Assembly (NCBI GenBank): GCA_001689495.1
Contig: LUJS01000027.1
Location: forward strand, 1 to 46,389
DNA from: Bacteroidales bacterium M8
GTDB lineage: Bacteria > Bacteroidota > Bacteroidia > Bacteroidales > Muribaculaceae
Length of the DNA: 46,389 bases
Direction: 5' to 3'
How positions within the stretch are numbered: the stretch's first letter is position 1; every line of letters begins with the position of its first letter. A program made the translations under genes and the position numbers. Shown one piece after another: positions 15,526 through 24,042 of this stretch. A model generated the notes under the pieces. It searched no databases and was not told the origin of the DNA. It saw nothing but the letters and a program-made list of their open reading frames with translations.

Positions 15526-16500
15526 TCACTCGGCCTCTCCCGTGGGGGCGGTGTCCTCCTTTTTCTCGTGGTCGAACCGCTCGTAAGCCTCGACTATGCG
15601 CTGCACCAGCGCGTGGCGCACAATGTCCTTCTTGCCGAACTCTATGCGGCCTATGCCGGGCACGTCCCTGAGCACCCTGAGGGCCTGCAGCAGACCCGAC
15701 TGCACGCTGCGGGGCAGGTCTATCTGCGTGGCGTCGCCGGTGATTATCATCTTGGCGTTCATGCCCAGACGGGTCAGGAACATCTTGATCTGGTGCACGG
15801 TGGTGTTCTGGGCCTCGTCGAGCACGATGACGGCGTCGTTGAGCGTGCGGCCGCGCATGAATGCCAGCGGGGCTATCTGTATGACGTTGCTCTCCATGTA
15901 CTCCTTGAGCTTGACGGCCGGAATCATGTCCTCGAGCGCGTCATAGAGGGGCTGCAGATAGGGGTCGATCTTGTCCTTCATGTCGCCGGGGAGGAAACCG
16001 AGCTTCTCGCCGGCCTCGACCGCCGGGCGCGACAGTATTATCTTGCGCACCTCGCGGTTTTTCAGCGCCTTGACCGCAAGGGCTATGGCTATATAGGTCT
16101 TGCCCGTGCCGGCGGGGCCGAGGGCGAATGTCAGGTCATTCTCGTTGAACGCCTTGACCAGCAGCGCCTGATTGGTGTTGCGGGGCGAGATGGGCTTGCC
16201 GTTGATGCCATAGATGATGACGTCGTCGTGATGCGGCTGTGCGGGGGCCTTGCCCTTGACGATGTCGAGTATGACGTCCTCGGTGAGCTTGTTGAAACGC
16301 GAGCAGTATTCCTCGAGCTCCTTTATCTTGGCCTCGAAGTCGGCGGTCTCGGCATCGTCGCCGATCACCTTGATCACCGATCCGCGGGCCGCCATGCGCA
16401 GCTTGGGATAGAGGTTGCGTATCAACTGCATGTTGCTGTTGTTGACTCCGTAGAAGCTGACCGGATCTACCTTGTCTATGATTACGATGCGTTCGATCAT
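15526..16500 (-). CDS. phoH: PhoH-family ATPase
   Basis: 324 residues. Walker A GPAGTGKT (128-135), Walker B VIVLDEAQNTT (DEAQ 228-231) and the family pattern LGFLPGDMKDKIDPYLQPLY. An N-terminal KH-like region (about 15-80) precedes the ATPase core, as in PhoL/YbeZ proteins. PhoH-like proteins are RNA-associated ATPases linked to ribosome maturation, but the reaction is not settled. It is the last gene of a minus-strand run, 33 bases after the DUF6048-like gene. Confidence 0.9.
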   Translation of the reverse strand: MIERIVIIDKVDPVSFYGVNNSNMQLIRNLYPKLRMAARGSVIKVIGDDAETADFEAKIKELEEYCSRFNKLTEDVILDIVKGKAPAQPHHDDVIIYGINGKPISPRNTNQALLVKAFNENDLTFALGPAGTGKTYIAIALAVKALKNREVRKIILSRPAVEAGEKLGFLPGDMKDKIDPYLQPLYDALEDMIPAVKLKEYMESNVIQIAPLAFMRGRTLNDAVIVLDEAQNTTVHQIKMFLTRLGMNAKMIITGDATQIDLPRSVQSGLLQALRVLRDVPGIGRIEFGKKDIVRHALVQRIVEAYERFDHEKKEDTAPTGEAE

Positions 16501-16533
16501 AACGTGCGAAACAATGAGGTGAATGGAGTGTGT

Positions 16534-17415
16534 CTATAAATTATCAACCTCGGGAGTGTTCTTTTTGTTTATCGGAAGTGTGTAGACCAGCGAGAAATTG
16601 GCCGTTATGGCACCCTTGCGCATGCCGTAGCCGGGGATATACATGGGCTGGCCGTGTGGCGAGGCACTCTCGTGGAGCACCGAGTGATATATGATGTTCC
16701 ACCCGGCCGACAGCCACCGCCACAGCTTGACGCGGATGCCGAAGACCACCTCGACATAGCCCGTGGTGCTGTTGATGCCGTCGAGGGCATAGTGGGCCGG
16801 ATCGCCCCAGTATCCCTCGTCGACGGTGACGTCGGTGACGCTCCAGCTCGAGAATCCGATGCCGTATCTCAGTCCGGCCATCAGCTTGTAGTCGGGATTC
16901 GAGTTATAGAGGAAATTGTACGAGGCTCCGATCTTGAAGTATGGCGATATGCCGGTCTTGAACGTATAGTTCTTGTTGGCGGGGGTGTCGTTGCAGTTGC
17001 CCACGCCGGCCACGAAGATCGGCATGTACCTGTTGTGCATGTTGAGCTCGACCCACACGTCGCCCAGTCCGTATTTCTGGCCGAAGGCGCGCATCAGCGG
17101 GTCCCACAGGTTGACGCCTGCCGAGGCCTGATATATCAGCGGATACTCCATGGGCGGGGGACCCTTGATGATGGTGGTGTCGACAAACTCCTTGCCCGTC
17201 ACGGTGTCCACGGTTATAGTGTTGCCCTGCGCGTCGGTGGTGGTCACCAGCCTCGAGCGGTCTATGGGCTGCTCCTTGACGGGTGTCTCGACCTGACCCG
17301 GCTCGCGCGGCACCACGGGGGTGACGCGCCTCTGGGCCGACATGCAGAGGGCCATGCAGACCAGCACCAGCAGGGCTATCGGTCTGAGCAGTGATGATCT
17401 ATTGCTGACTGTCAT
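16534..17415 (-). CDS. Probable outer-membrane beta-barrel protein, DUF6048-like
   Basis: About 293 residues from MTVSNRSSLLRPIALLVLVC. A signal peptide (about 1-27, ending MSAQ) precedes a Pro-rich linker, and alternating beta strands run to the C-terminus (ASAGVNLWDPLMRAFGQKYG, FKTGISPYFKIGASYNFLY, YVEVVFGIRVKLWRWLSAGW). This looks like a small outer-membrane barrel. It overlaps the upstream lipoprotein gene by 17 bases; the two families are commonly paired in Bacteroidota. The longer frame to 17598 is an Arg/Ser/Thr-rich shadow. The DUF number is from memory; function unknown. Confidence 0.75.
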   Translation of the reverse strand: MTVSNRSSLLRPIALLVLVCMALCMSAQRRVTPVVPREPGQVETPVKEQPIDRSRLVTTTDAQGNTITVDTVTGKEFVDTTIIKGPPPMEYPLIYQASAGVNLWDPLMRAFGQKYGLGDVWVELNMHNRYMPIFVAGVGNCNDTPANKNYTFKTGISPYFKIGASYNFLYNSNPDYKLMAGLRYGIGFSSWSVTDVTVDEGYWGDPAHYALDGINSTTGYVEVVFGIRVKLWRWLSAGWNIIYHSVLHESASPHGQPMYIPGYGMRKGAITANFSLVYTLPINKKNTPEVDNL

Positions 17416-17908
17416 CTGTGTCTGTCTCTGAGGTGCGGAAATATATGCGTACCGTCTCGCGCTCGATGTTGGTGATGGTCGAGTCGAGCAGGCCAACCGA
17501 GTCGATGACGTGGCGCGTGTACGTGAGCCGGGATATGCGATAGTGGAACATGGCGCCGCAGTCCTCTGACGCAAAATAGGGTATCGACTCATAGACAAAC
17601 CTCAGCGTGTCGTTGAGCGCGGGGTCGTCGAGGGCCTTCTGCTTGTATGATATGTAGAACTCGGTCCGGTCCTTGGACGAGCGCAGCGGCAGATACACCT
17701 GAGTGTTGCGCTGCGAGGGCGACATGAGCAGCGAGTCGCCGGGCGCGCCGACACCCCCGATGGCCAGCGAGTCGAGCATCAGGGCGTCGAAGGTAGCCAT
17801 CGAGTAGAACCCCGCCAGCGGTATCGAGTTCTGGTTGTCGGTACAGCCCACCGAGTTGCACCCCTCGAGCACCAGCGCGGCCAGCGGTATGAGCAGCAGT
17901 CTTCTCAT
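17399..17908 (-). CDS. Lipoprotein, DUF6452-like
   Basis: 169 residues with lipobox VLEGC (C16). After it come SVGCTDNQNSIPLAGFYS and a beta-rich domain (TQVYLPLRSSKDRTEFYI, CGAMFHYRISRLTYTRHVID). It is probably anchored in a periplasm-facing membrane and partners the barrel protein encoded immediately downstream, whose start codon lies within this gene. It starts 6 bases after the nitroreductase stop. The family name is from memory and moderately sure; function unknown. Confidence 0.75.
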   Translation of the reverse strand: MRRLLLIPLAALVLEGCNSVGCTDNQNSIPLAGFYSMATFDALMLDSLAIGGVGAPGDSLLMSPSQRNTQVYLPLRSSKDRTEFYISYKQKALDDPALNDTLRFVYESIPYFASEDCGAMFHYRISRLTYTRHVIDSVGLLDSTITNIERETVRIYFRTSETDTDDSQQ

Positions 17909-17914
17909 TGCGGG

Positions 17915-18451
17915 TCAGAACTTGCCTTTGCGGACAATCTCGTCGAGGCTCTTGCGGGTCTTGGCGGGCACGGCATCGGGATGCGCGGGATAGCCTATGG
18001 GTATGATGGCCACCGGCTCGAGGTGGTCGGGTATGTTGAATGCCTTGCGTATGGGCGCGGGGTCGAAGTTGCACACCCAGCACGTGCCGAGGTCGAGGGC
18101 GGTGGCGGCCAGACAGATGTGCTCGACGGCTATCGAGACATCGACGTCGGTGTGGTCCTTGCCGTCTTCGGGACGGTGCCATGCCGCCGAGTGGTCGCCC
18201 AGAGCGATGATGAAGCGGGGGGCGGTGCGTATCCAGTCGCGCTTGTAGCTGTCGAGGATGGCCTGACGCTCGTCATCGCCGTCGGCTATCAGAAAGAGCC
18301 ACGGCTGACGGTTGCAGGCCGAGGGTGCCAGACGCGCCATGTCGAGCACGGCCATGAGCGTGTCGTCGCTGACGGGACGGTCTGAATAATCGCGGCACGA
18401 ATAGCGGTGCTTGACCAGCGAATAGAAATGAGGCAATATGTCTGAGGTCAT
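17915..18451 (-). CDS. Nitroreductase-family FMN oxidoreductase
   Basis: About 178 residues from MTSDILPHFYSLVKHRYSCR. FMN-binding hallmarks: KHRYSCRDYSDRPVS near the start, ARLAPSACNRQPWLFLIA, and a C-terminal IPIGYPAHPDAVPAKTRKSL. Members reduce nitro compounds, quinones or flavins with NAD(P)H; the substrate is unknown. The frame extends to 18514 through an AT-rich repeat stretch, so the internal ATG at 18451 is preferred. It leads the nitroreductase, DUF6452, DUF6048 and phoH run. Confidence 0.85.
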   Translation of the reverse strand: MTSDILPHFYSLVKHRYSCRDYSDRPVSDDTLMAVLDMARLAPSACNRQPWLFLIADGDDERQAILDSYKRDWIRTAPRFIIALGDHSAAWHRPEDGKDHTDVDVSIAVEHICLAATALDLGTCWVCNFDPAPIRKAFNIPDHLEPVAIIPIGYPAHPDAVPAKTRKSLDEIVRKGKF

Positions 18452-18490
18452 GTCCTTTATAGTTAAATACCTAATGCTCAATTCATAATG

Positions 18491-18518
18491 CATTAAGCAT
18501 TGTGCATTAAGCATTGTG
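18491..18518. repeat. Two 14-bp tandem units
   Basis: CATTAAGCATTGTG occurs twice in a row, with partial related copies on both sides (attcataatg, cattatttc). This is a short AT-rich intergenic repeat between the GT2 and nitroreductase genes. Confidence 0.7.
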
Positions 18519-18525
18519 CATTATT

Positions 18526-19476
18526 TCAAATTTTCTCTTTAATCTCGTAGTGGTTGCGGGTGGGAGAGTTGCGCACTATCAGCTCGCCGAGGAATCCCGT
18601 CAGGAAGAGCATCGAGCCCAGCACCATCATGGTGAGCGAGAGATAGAAGTATGGCGAATCGGTGACCAGCCTGTAGGCGTGGCCGGCATACATGGCATAC
18701 AGCTTGCCGAAGCCCACCACCATCACGGCAATGAAACCTATCAGGAACATCAGCGAGCCCAGCAGGCCGAAAAAGTGCATGGGCTTGGCGCCGAACTTGC
18801 CCGTAAACCACAGCGTGGCCAGATCGAGATAGCCGTTGATGAAGCGGTCAAGGCCAAACTTGGTCACGCCATACTTGCGCGCCTGATGCTGCACCACCTT
18901 CTCGCCGATCTTGTCGAAACCGGCATTCTTGGCCAGATAGGGTATGTAGCGGTGCATGTCGCCATAGACCTCGATGTGCTTCACCACTTCGAGGCGATAT
19001 GCCTTGAGGCCGCAGTTGAAGTCGTGCAGGTTCTTGATGCCGCTCACCTTGCGCGCCGTGGCGTTGAATAGCTTGGTGGGGATGGTCTTCGACAGCGGGT
19101 CATAGCGCTTTTTCTTCCACCCCGACACGAGGTCATAGCCGTCGCGCATCACCATGCGATACAGCTCGGGAATCTCGTCGGGCGAGTCCTGCAGGTCGGC
19201 GTCCATGGTGATGACGACATCGCCCTGCGCCATGCCGAATCCGGTATTGAGCGCCGGCGACTTGCCGTAGTTGCGCCTGAAGCTCACCCCCTTCATGGCG
19301 GGATTGGCGGCCGTGAGGGTGCGTATCACCTCCCACGACGAGTCTGTCGAGCCGTCGTCGACAAAGATGACCTCATACGTGAAGTCGTGTTCTTTCATCA
19401 CCCTTTCTATCCAAGTGGCCAGCTCGGGGAGCGACTCGGCCTCGTTGTAGAGGGGTATGACTACCGATATATCCAT
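18526..19476 (-). CDS. Glycosyltransferase family 2, polyprenyl-phosphate sugar transferase type
   Basis: 316 residues. A GT-A fold begins DISVVIPLYNEAESLPELAT, with FVDDGSTDSSW (nucleotide binding), TMDADLQDSPDEIPELY (DXD-type metal site) and SGWKKKRYDPLSKTIPTK. Two C-terminal membrane segments (about 230-300) follow, as in GtrB/DPM1-like enzymes that move a sugar from UDP or GDP to undecaprenyl phosphate at the inner membrane. It lies 10 bases downstream of the DUF4199 membrane gene, a common Bacteroidota pairing. The donor sugar is unknown. Confidence 0.9.
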   Translation of the reverse strand: MDISVVIPLYNEAESLPELATWIERVMKEHDFTYEVIFVDDGSTDSSWEVIRTLTAANPAMKGVSFRRNYGKSPALNTGFGMAQGDVVITMDADLQDSPDEIPELYRMVMRDGYDLVSGWKKKRYDPLSKTIPTKLFNATARKVSGIKNLHDFNCGLKAYRLEVVKHIEVYGDMHRYIPYLAKNAGFDKIGEKVVQHQARKYGVTKFGLDRFINGYLDLATLWFTGKFGAKPMHFFGLLGSLMFLIGFIAVMVVGFGKLYAMYAGHAYRLVTDSPYFYLSLTMMVLGSMLFLTGFLGELIVRNSPTRNHYEIKEKI

Positions 19477-19486
19477 CAGAATGTCT

Positions 19487-20023
19487 TTACAGTGTTTTCA
19501 GATTTGTATTGCGCCTGCGCAGGCTCATGAACGCGCTCAGGCAGATGGTCAGCGCCGACCCGGTGACTATCGAGAGCATTATCAGCTCTATCACCACCGA
19601 CACGGCCGAGGGGATGAAGCGAGCCTCGAGCATCTCGGAGGCCACCGAGGCTGCCTCGTCGACAAACGTGCCGGGCATCGTGCCCTCGAGCGAGGCCAGC
19701 GCCGCCAGCTGTCCGGCTATGAAGTCGGGCTCGATCCAGCGCATGTAGACCGTCAGCGCCGTGCCCGCTATGAGCATGCCGCAGAAGAAGATGACCACGC
19801 CCTGCATCCACAGCATGGCAAACGAGGCTGCCGCGCCAAGACTGCGCTCATAGCGCCGCATCATGGCATAGACCACCCCCGGCACGGCGATGATCATGGC
19901 AAGAGAGAGAAAGGAGAGGAGCGGAAACGAAGCCGAGAAGATCGAGGCGAAGAACATCACCCCGAGATACAGCCCGAAACGCAGGCCGTCATCGGCTCCG
20001 CGCCGATAGGGAGATTCAATCAT
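19487..20023 (-). CDS. DUF4199 integral membrane protein
   Basis: About 178 residues from MIESPYRRGADDGLRFGLYL. Four or five hydrophobic helices, a large acidic extracytoplasmic loop (about 105-150) and a basic C-terminus (SLRRRNTNLKTL). The N-terminal arrangement and the neighbour fit DUF4199, which is often encoded with a family 2 glycosyltransferase. The upstream extension to 20065 overlaps the promoter and is not used. Function unknown; possibly a partner of the glycosyltransferase. Confidence 0.75.
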   Translation of the reverse strand: MIESPYRRGADDGLRFGLYLGVMFFASIFSASFPLLSFLSLAMIIAVPGVVYAMMRRYERSLGAAASFAMLWMQGVVIFFCGMLIAGTALTVYMRWIEPDFIAGQLAALASLEGTMPGTFVDEAASVASEMLEARFIPSAVSVVIELIMLSIVTGSALTICLSAFMSLRRRNTNLKTL

Positions 20024-20069
20024 ATCGTGTTTTGAGGAGTTATCTGTCAAGGAATGTAAATTCAAATAG

Positions 20070-20100
20070 CAAAGTTAGTGAAAATTTGGCAGTTCGTCAA
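20070..20100 (-). promoter_or_regulatory. Promoter of the DUF4199-GT2 run
   Basis: On the minus strand TTG (20100-20098), 20 bases, TAACTTTG (20077-20070). It overlaps the divergent lptE promoter. Confidence 0.6.
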
Positions 20101-20116
20101 GAAAATCGTAATTTTG
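20085..20116 (+). promoter_or_regulatory. Promoter of lptE, nearly leaderless
   Basis: TTTG (20085-20088), 20 bases, TAATTTTG (20109-20116). The ATG follows only 5 bases after the box, so the mRNA would have little or no leader. Confidence 0.6.
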
Positions 20117-20121
20117 TGCTG

Positions 20122-20637
20122 ATGAAAGCCTCTTTTCTATTCCGGACCATCATAATATCACTGACCCTGTGCCTCGGCGGATGCATCCCGAGGTTCACGC
20201 TCAACGGCGCCGCGATAGACTATAACGTCTACCACACCATACAGGTATCCGAATTTCCGATACGCGCGGCGCTGGTCTATCCGCCCCTGCAGCAGATGTT
20301 CGAGAACAAGCTGCTCGACTATATCGACTCCAACACGCGCCTGCGCACCGTCGACTCGGGCAGCGACCTGCAGCTCGAGGGCGAGATAACCGGCTACAGC
20401 CTCTCGCCTCAGGCCGTGACCGAGGACGCCTATGCCTCGCGCACCCGACTCACCATACAGGTCAGGGTGCGATATACCGACAACAAGCAGGAGGGCAAGG
20501 ACATAGACCAGACTTTCAGCGCATACCGCGACTTCGACTCGTCCGAGATGCTGTCCGACGTTCAGGACCAGCTCTGCGAGGAGATAACCGGCGAGCTCGT
20601 AGACCTGATATTCAACGCAACCCTCGGTAACTGGTAA
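20122..20637 (+). CDS. lptE: LptE-family LPS-assembly lipoprotein
   Basis: About 171 residues from MKASFLFRTIIISLTLCLGG with lipobox LGGC (C20). The body matches the Bacteroidota LptE pattern: FTLNGAAIDYNVYHTIQVSEF, ALVYPPLQQMFENKLLDYI, and LQLEGEITGYSLSPQAVTED. LptE plugs the LptD barrel and helps place LPS in the outer leaflet. Genes for a TPR protein and SecG follow at short distance, a conserved Bacteroidota order. The frame extends upstream to 20032, but the lipobox sets the ATG at 20122. Confidence 0.88.
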   Translation: MKASFLFRTIIISLTLCLGGCIPRFTLNGAAIDYNVYHTIQVSEFPIRAALVYPPLQQMFENKLLDYIDSNTRLRTVDSGSDLQLEGEITGYSLSPQAVTEDAYASRTRLTIQVRVRYTDNKQEGKDIDQTFSAYRDFDSSEMLSDVQDQLCEEITGELVDLIFNATLGNW

Positions 20638-20654
20638 ACCACCACCCCACCGCC

Positions 20655-21410
20655 ATGACAGAACTGTTAGAACGCCTGATGTCATCCATCGGCGACCCCG
20701 AGGCCACCATGTCGGCCGAGGATGCCGCCGAGGCCGCACGCCTCTACCCCTACTTCACGCTGCCGGCCGTCGAGGCCCTGCGCCGCATCCCCGCCGAGCT
20801 CGACCCCGAGACCCGACGCCTGCTGATGCGCCGCATCGCCCTCAACTCGCCCGACCCCGCGTCGCTCTTCATGGCCGGGTCGCCCGAGGCCGAGAGACTC
20901 ACCGAATTCTATCCCCCCGAGCAGTCCACCGTGACCACCGAGGACGCCATCACCAAGTTTCTCGAGACATACGGCAGCTCGGACCCCGCGCAGGACGCCC
21001 TGCTCGAGAGGCTGATATTCAACCCCGTGCCCCCCGACTATACCTCGCTGCTCGAGCAGGAAGAGGGACACATCCCCTCGCCCGCCGCCACCGAGGCCCC
21101 CGCCACCGGCCACGACGCACTGATAGACGCATTTCTGGCCGGAGGCCCAGACGAAGAGACCATACCCCCCGCCGAGCCCCTGCACGAGCCCGAGCCCGTG
21201 GTGCACGAGACACCCCGCAAGGCCCCGCCCGAAGACTCGTCGCTCTCCGAGAGCCTCGCCAAGATCTACATCCGCCAGAAGCGATATGACAAGGCTTTTG
21301 AAATTATTCACACTCTAAGTTTGAATAATCCAAAAAAAAGTGCTTACTTTGCAGACCAATTACGCTTTCTTGCCAAGCTCATGCTGGTCAAGGAATCGCA
21401 AAACCATTAA
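20655..21410 (+). CDS. TPR-like protein of the lptE-secG row
   Basis: 251 residues. An N-terminal acidic helical region (SAEDAAEAARLYPYFTLPAV), a low-complexity Pro/Glu/Ala middle (about 130-200), and a C-terminal TPR-like hairpin SLAKIYIRQKRYDKAFEIIH then LSLNNPKKSAYFADQLRFL. No signal peptide is seen, so it is probably cytoplasmic. Conserved position between lptE and secG suggests an envelope or secretion role, but no activity is known. Its last 90 bases are noticeably more AT-rich than the rest, in keeping with stronger conservation of the TPR end. Confidence 0.75.
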   Translation: MTELLERLMSSIGDPEATMSAEDAAEAARLYPYFTLPAVEALRRIPAELDPETRRLLMRRIALNSPDPASLFMAGSPEAERLTEFYPPEQSTVTTEDAITKFLETYGSSDPAQDALLERLIFNPVPPDYTSLLEQEEGHIPSPAATEAPATGHDALIDAFLAGGPDEETIPPAEPLHEPEPVVHETPRKAPPEDSSLSESLAKIYIRQKRYDKAFEIIHTLSLNNPKKSAYFADQLRFLAKLMLVKESQNH

Positions 21411-21434
21411 TAATCAATCATCTAAACATAAACC

Positions 21435-21809
21435 ATGTACGTTGTACTCATAATCCTGACCCTCATCTGCTCCGTGTTCCTCATCTGCGTGGTACTCGTT
21501 CAGAAATCCAAGGGCGGCGGTCTTTCATCCTCGTTCGCAGGTTCGAATCAGATCATGGGTGTTCGCCGCACCAACAGCTTCATCGAAAAGCTGACATGGG
21601 GTCTCGCAGGCATCATCTGCCTTCTGGCCATCCTCTCGACATTCTGCATGCCTCAGGCCATCACCGTAGGCTCGCGTGTCAAGGCAACCGTCCCCACCGA
21701 GCAGACCGTTCCCGGCGACTTCAACACACCCGCAGCTCCCGCAGCCCCCGCCACCGAGGCACCTGCAGCACCTGCCGCTCCCGAAGCACCCGCCACTCCC
21801 GCCGAATAA
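21435..21809 (+). CDS. secG: Preprotein translocase subunit SecG
   Basis: 124 residues. Two membrane helices (about 1-23 and 55-75) flank the SecG-specific loop KSKGGGLSSSFAGSNQIMGV. A long Ala/Pro-rich tail (about 95-124, repeats of AP/AAP/EAP) extends beyond the usual core and is common in Bacteroidota. SecG assists the SecYEG channel. It is followed by an intrinsic terminator. Confidence 0.9.
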   Translation: MYVVLIILTLICSVFLICVVLVQKSKGGGLSSSFAGSNQIMGVRRTNSFIEKLTWGLAGIICLLAILSTFCMPQAITVGSRVKATVPTEQTVPGDFNTPAAPAAPATEAPAAPAAPEAPATPAE

Positions 21810-21834
21810 TCACGGCACGGCCCCGACAATATCC

Positions 21835-21868
21835 AAAGCCTGCACCGACCCCGTCGGCGTGGGCTTTT
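21835..21868 (+). terminator. Intrinsic terminator after secG
   Basis: AAAGCC and CACCGAC pair with GTCGGCGTG and GGCTTT around a ccc loop, ending in TTTTG. It closes the lptE-TPR-secG unit. Confidence 0.7.
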
Positions 21869-21927
21869 GAGGGTTGTAGGCCAGCCATGCCAACACCGGA
21901 CACATATATATCCCATCAGCCCAATGG

Positions 21928-21957
21928 GTCTTATAAGTCCTATAAGTCCCATAGGCC
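21928..21957. repeat. Short tandem intergenic repeat
   Basis: Repeated ATAAGTCC/ATAGGCCC words (GTCTTATAAGTCCTATAAGT then CCCATAGGCCCC) just before the exporter gene. The style is close to the GTCC/GATA words at 13980-14030. Confidence 0.55.
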
Positions 21958-21975
21958 CCATTAACCACATTTACC

Positions 21976-23808
21976 TTGAAAGAACTCTGGCAACTGCTGG
22001 CGAGATTCGTACCGCCTTACAAGAAATATCTCGCCCTCAACATCATATTCAACTTCCTGTCGGCATTCCTGACACTATTCTCCTTCGCACTCATCATACC
22101 CATCCTCGAGATGCTCTTCAAGGTGCGCGAGGGGGTCTATGACTACATGCCCGTGGGCAGCGCGTCGCTCAAGGACGTCTGCATCAACAACTTCTACTGG
22201 TTCACTCAGGAGCGCATAGCCGAGTGGGGCCCCGTCGGCACCCTCACAGCCCTCGCCGCCCTGCTGGTGGTGATGACCGGACTCAAGACCGGCACCACAT
22301 ATCTCAGCAACTACTTCATCATCCCCATGAGGGCCGGCATCGTGCGCGACATACGCAACTACGTCTACGACAAGATAGTCAGGCTCCCCATATCATACTT
22401 CACCAACGAGCGCAAGGGCGACGTCATGGCCCGCATGACCGGCGACGTGGCCGAGATCGAGAACTCCATCATGGCATCGCTCGACATGCTGTTCAAGAAT
22501 CCCATCATGATCATAGTCTGTCTGGTGATGATGATCATAATATCGTGGAAACTCACCCTCTTCGTGCTCATACTGCTCCCCGTGGCCGGCACCGTCATGG
22601 GCCGCGTGGGCAAGAAGCTGAAACGCGCCTCGCTCGAGGGACAGCAGCAGTGGGGCACCCTCATGAGCCTCATCGAGGAGACCCTCGGCGGCCTGCGCAT
22701 CATCAAGGCATTCAACGCCGAGCCCAAGGTCATGGACCGCTTTCACGGCGCCAACCAGAAATTCTATCGCATCACCTGCTCCGTGCAGCGCCGCCAGTCA
22801 CTGGCCCACCCCATGAGCGAGTTTCTCGGCACCGCCACCATAGCCATCGTCCTCTCGTTCGGCGGCACACTCATCCTGTCGGGCACGTCGAGCATGAACG
22901 CCGCATCGTTCATCTACTACCTCGTCGTCTTCTACTCAATCATCAACCCGGCCAAAGACCTCTCCAAGGCCATGTACTCCATACAGAAGGGCCTCGCCTC
23001 GATGGAGCGCGTCGACGCCATCCTCTCGGCCACCAACCCCATCCAAGACCCCGAGCACCCGCGCCGCCTCCCCGAGCTGAAGGGCGAGATAGAATATCAC
23101 GACGTGACCTTCGGCTACACCCCCGACCAAAAAGTCGTCGAGGACATATCGCTCTGCATCGAGCCCGGCGCCACCGTCGCGCTGGTCGGACAGAGCGGCT
23201 CGGGCAAATCGACGCTGGCCGACCTGCTGCCCCGATTCTACGACGTCGACAAGGGGCGCATAACCATCGACGGCATCGACGTGCGCGACCTGCGCGTGCA
23301 CGACCTGCGCTCCATCATGGGCAACGTCAATCAGGAGGCCATACTCTTCAACGACACCATATTCAACAACATAGCCTTCGGCGTCCCCTCGGCCACCATG
23401 GAGCAGGTCGTCGAGGCCGCCAAGATTGCCAACGCCCACGACTTCATCACCGCCACCGAAGAGGGCTACGACACCGTCATCGGCGACCGCGGCTGCCGCC
23501 TCTCCGGCGGACAGCGCCAGCGCATCTCCATAGCCCGCGCCATCCTCAAGAATCCCCCCGTGCTCATCCTCGACGAGGCCACCTCGGCCCTCGACTCAGA
23601 GAGCGAGAAACTCGTTCAGGAAGCCCTCGAGACCCTGATGCGCGACCGCACCACGCTCGTCATAGCCCACAGGCTCTCCACCATCCGCAACGCCTCGCTG
23701 ATATGCGTCCTGCACGAAGGCCGCATCGTCGAGCGCGGCACCCACGACGAACTCCTCGCCCGCAACGGCTACTACACCCGCCTCGTCGAAATGCAATCCA
23801 TGCAGTAA
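21976..23808 (+). CDS. msbA: MsbA-like lipid-exporting ABC transporter (fused membrane and ATPase domains)
   Basis: 610 residues. Six-helix ABC exporter domain (about 1-335), then a nucleotide-binding domain with Walker A GQSGSGKST (405-413), signature LSGGQRQRISIARAIL, Walker B VLILDEATSALD and switch AHRLST. Members flip lipid A core or drugs across the inner membrane; LptE and SecG upstream support an envelope role. The start is unusual: no ATG fits, an in-frame TAG lies at 21952-21954, and homologous N-termini (KELWQLLARFVPPYKKYLAL) begin exactly at the TTG at 21976. No terminator is obvious; the repeat region starts right after the stop. Confidence 0.88.
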   Translation: MKELWQLLARFVPPYKKYLALNIIFNFLSAFLTLFSFALIIPILEMLFKVREGVYDYMPVGSASLKDVCINNFYWFTQERIAEWGPVGTLTALAALLVVMTGLKTGTTYLSNYFIIPMRAGIVRDIRNYVYDKIVRLPISYFTNERKGDVMARMTGDVAEIENSIMASLDMLFKNPIMIIVCLVMMIIISWKLTLFVLILLPVAGTVMGRVGKKLKRASLEGQQQWGTLMSLIEETLGGLRIIKAFNAEPKVMDRFHGANQKFYRITCSVQRRQSLAHPMSEFLGTATIAIVLSFGGTLILSGTSSMNAASFIYYLVVFYSIINPAKDLSKAMYSIQKGLASMERVDAILSATNPIQDPEHPRRLPELKGEIEYHDVTFGYTPDQKVVEDISLCIEPGATVALVGQSGSGKSTLADLLPRFYDVDKGRITIDGIDVRDLRVHDLRSIMGNVNQEAILFNDTIFNNIAFGVPSATMEQVVEAAKIANAHDFITATEEGYDTVIGDRGCRLSGGQRQRISIARAILKNPPVLILDEATSALDSESEKLVQEALETLMRDRTTLVIAHRLSTIRNASLICVLHEGRIVERGTHDELLARNGYYTRLVEMQSMQ

Positions 23809-23831
23809 GGCACGCCCCCGAGGCCAAGGGA

Positions 23832-24042
23832 GCAAACACGCAACCGTTTGCGCCCCGCCATTGCACCAAGGGTGCGAATACACAACCGTTTACGCCCTGC
23901 CATCGCGCCATGGGGCAAACACACAACCGTTTGCGCCCTGCCATCGCGCCATGGGGCAAACACACAACCGTTTGCGCCCCGCCATTGCACCAAGGGTGCG
24001 AATATGCAACCGTTTGCGCCCTGCGGATGCAGGGCTCCGCTT
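23832..24042. repeat. Tandem array of five 41-42-bp units
   Basis: Units begin at 23832, 23874, 23915, 23956 and 23998. Each starts GC(A/G)AA(C/T)A, continues CACAACCGTTTGCGCCC and ends GCCATTGCACCAAGGGT or GCCATCGCGCCATGGG. GCAAAC and GTTTGC inside a unit can pair. The last unit runs into palindromic element E1. Single copies of the unit also precede E2, E3, E4 and E5. No protein coding sense is apparent. Confidence 0.85.

Noticed and set aside
23832..24042. Possible CRISPR array or iteron set
   Set aside because: Units are contiguous and similar throughout, with no spacers, no replication initiator gene and no AT-rich origin next to them.
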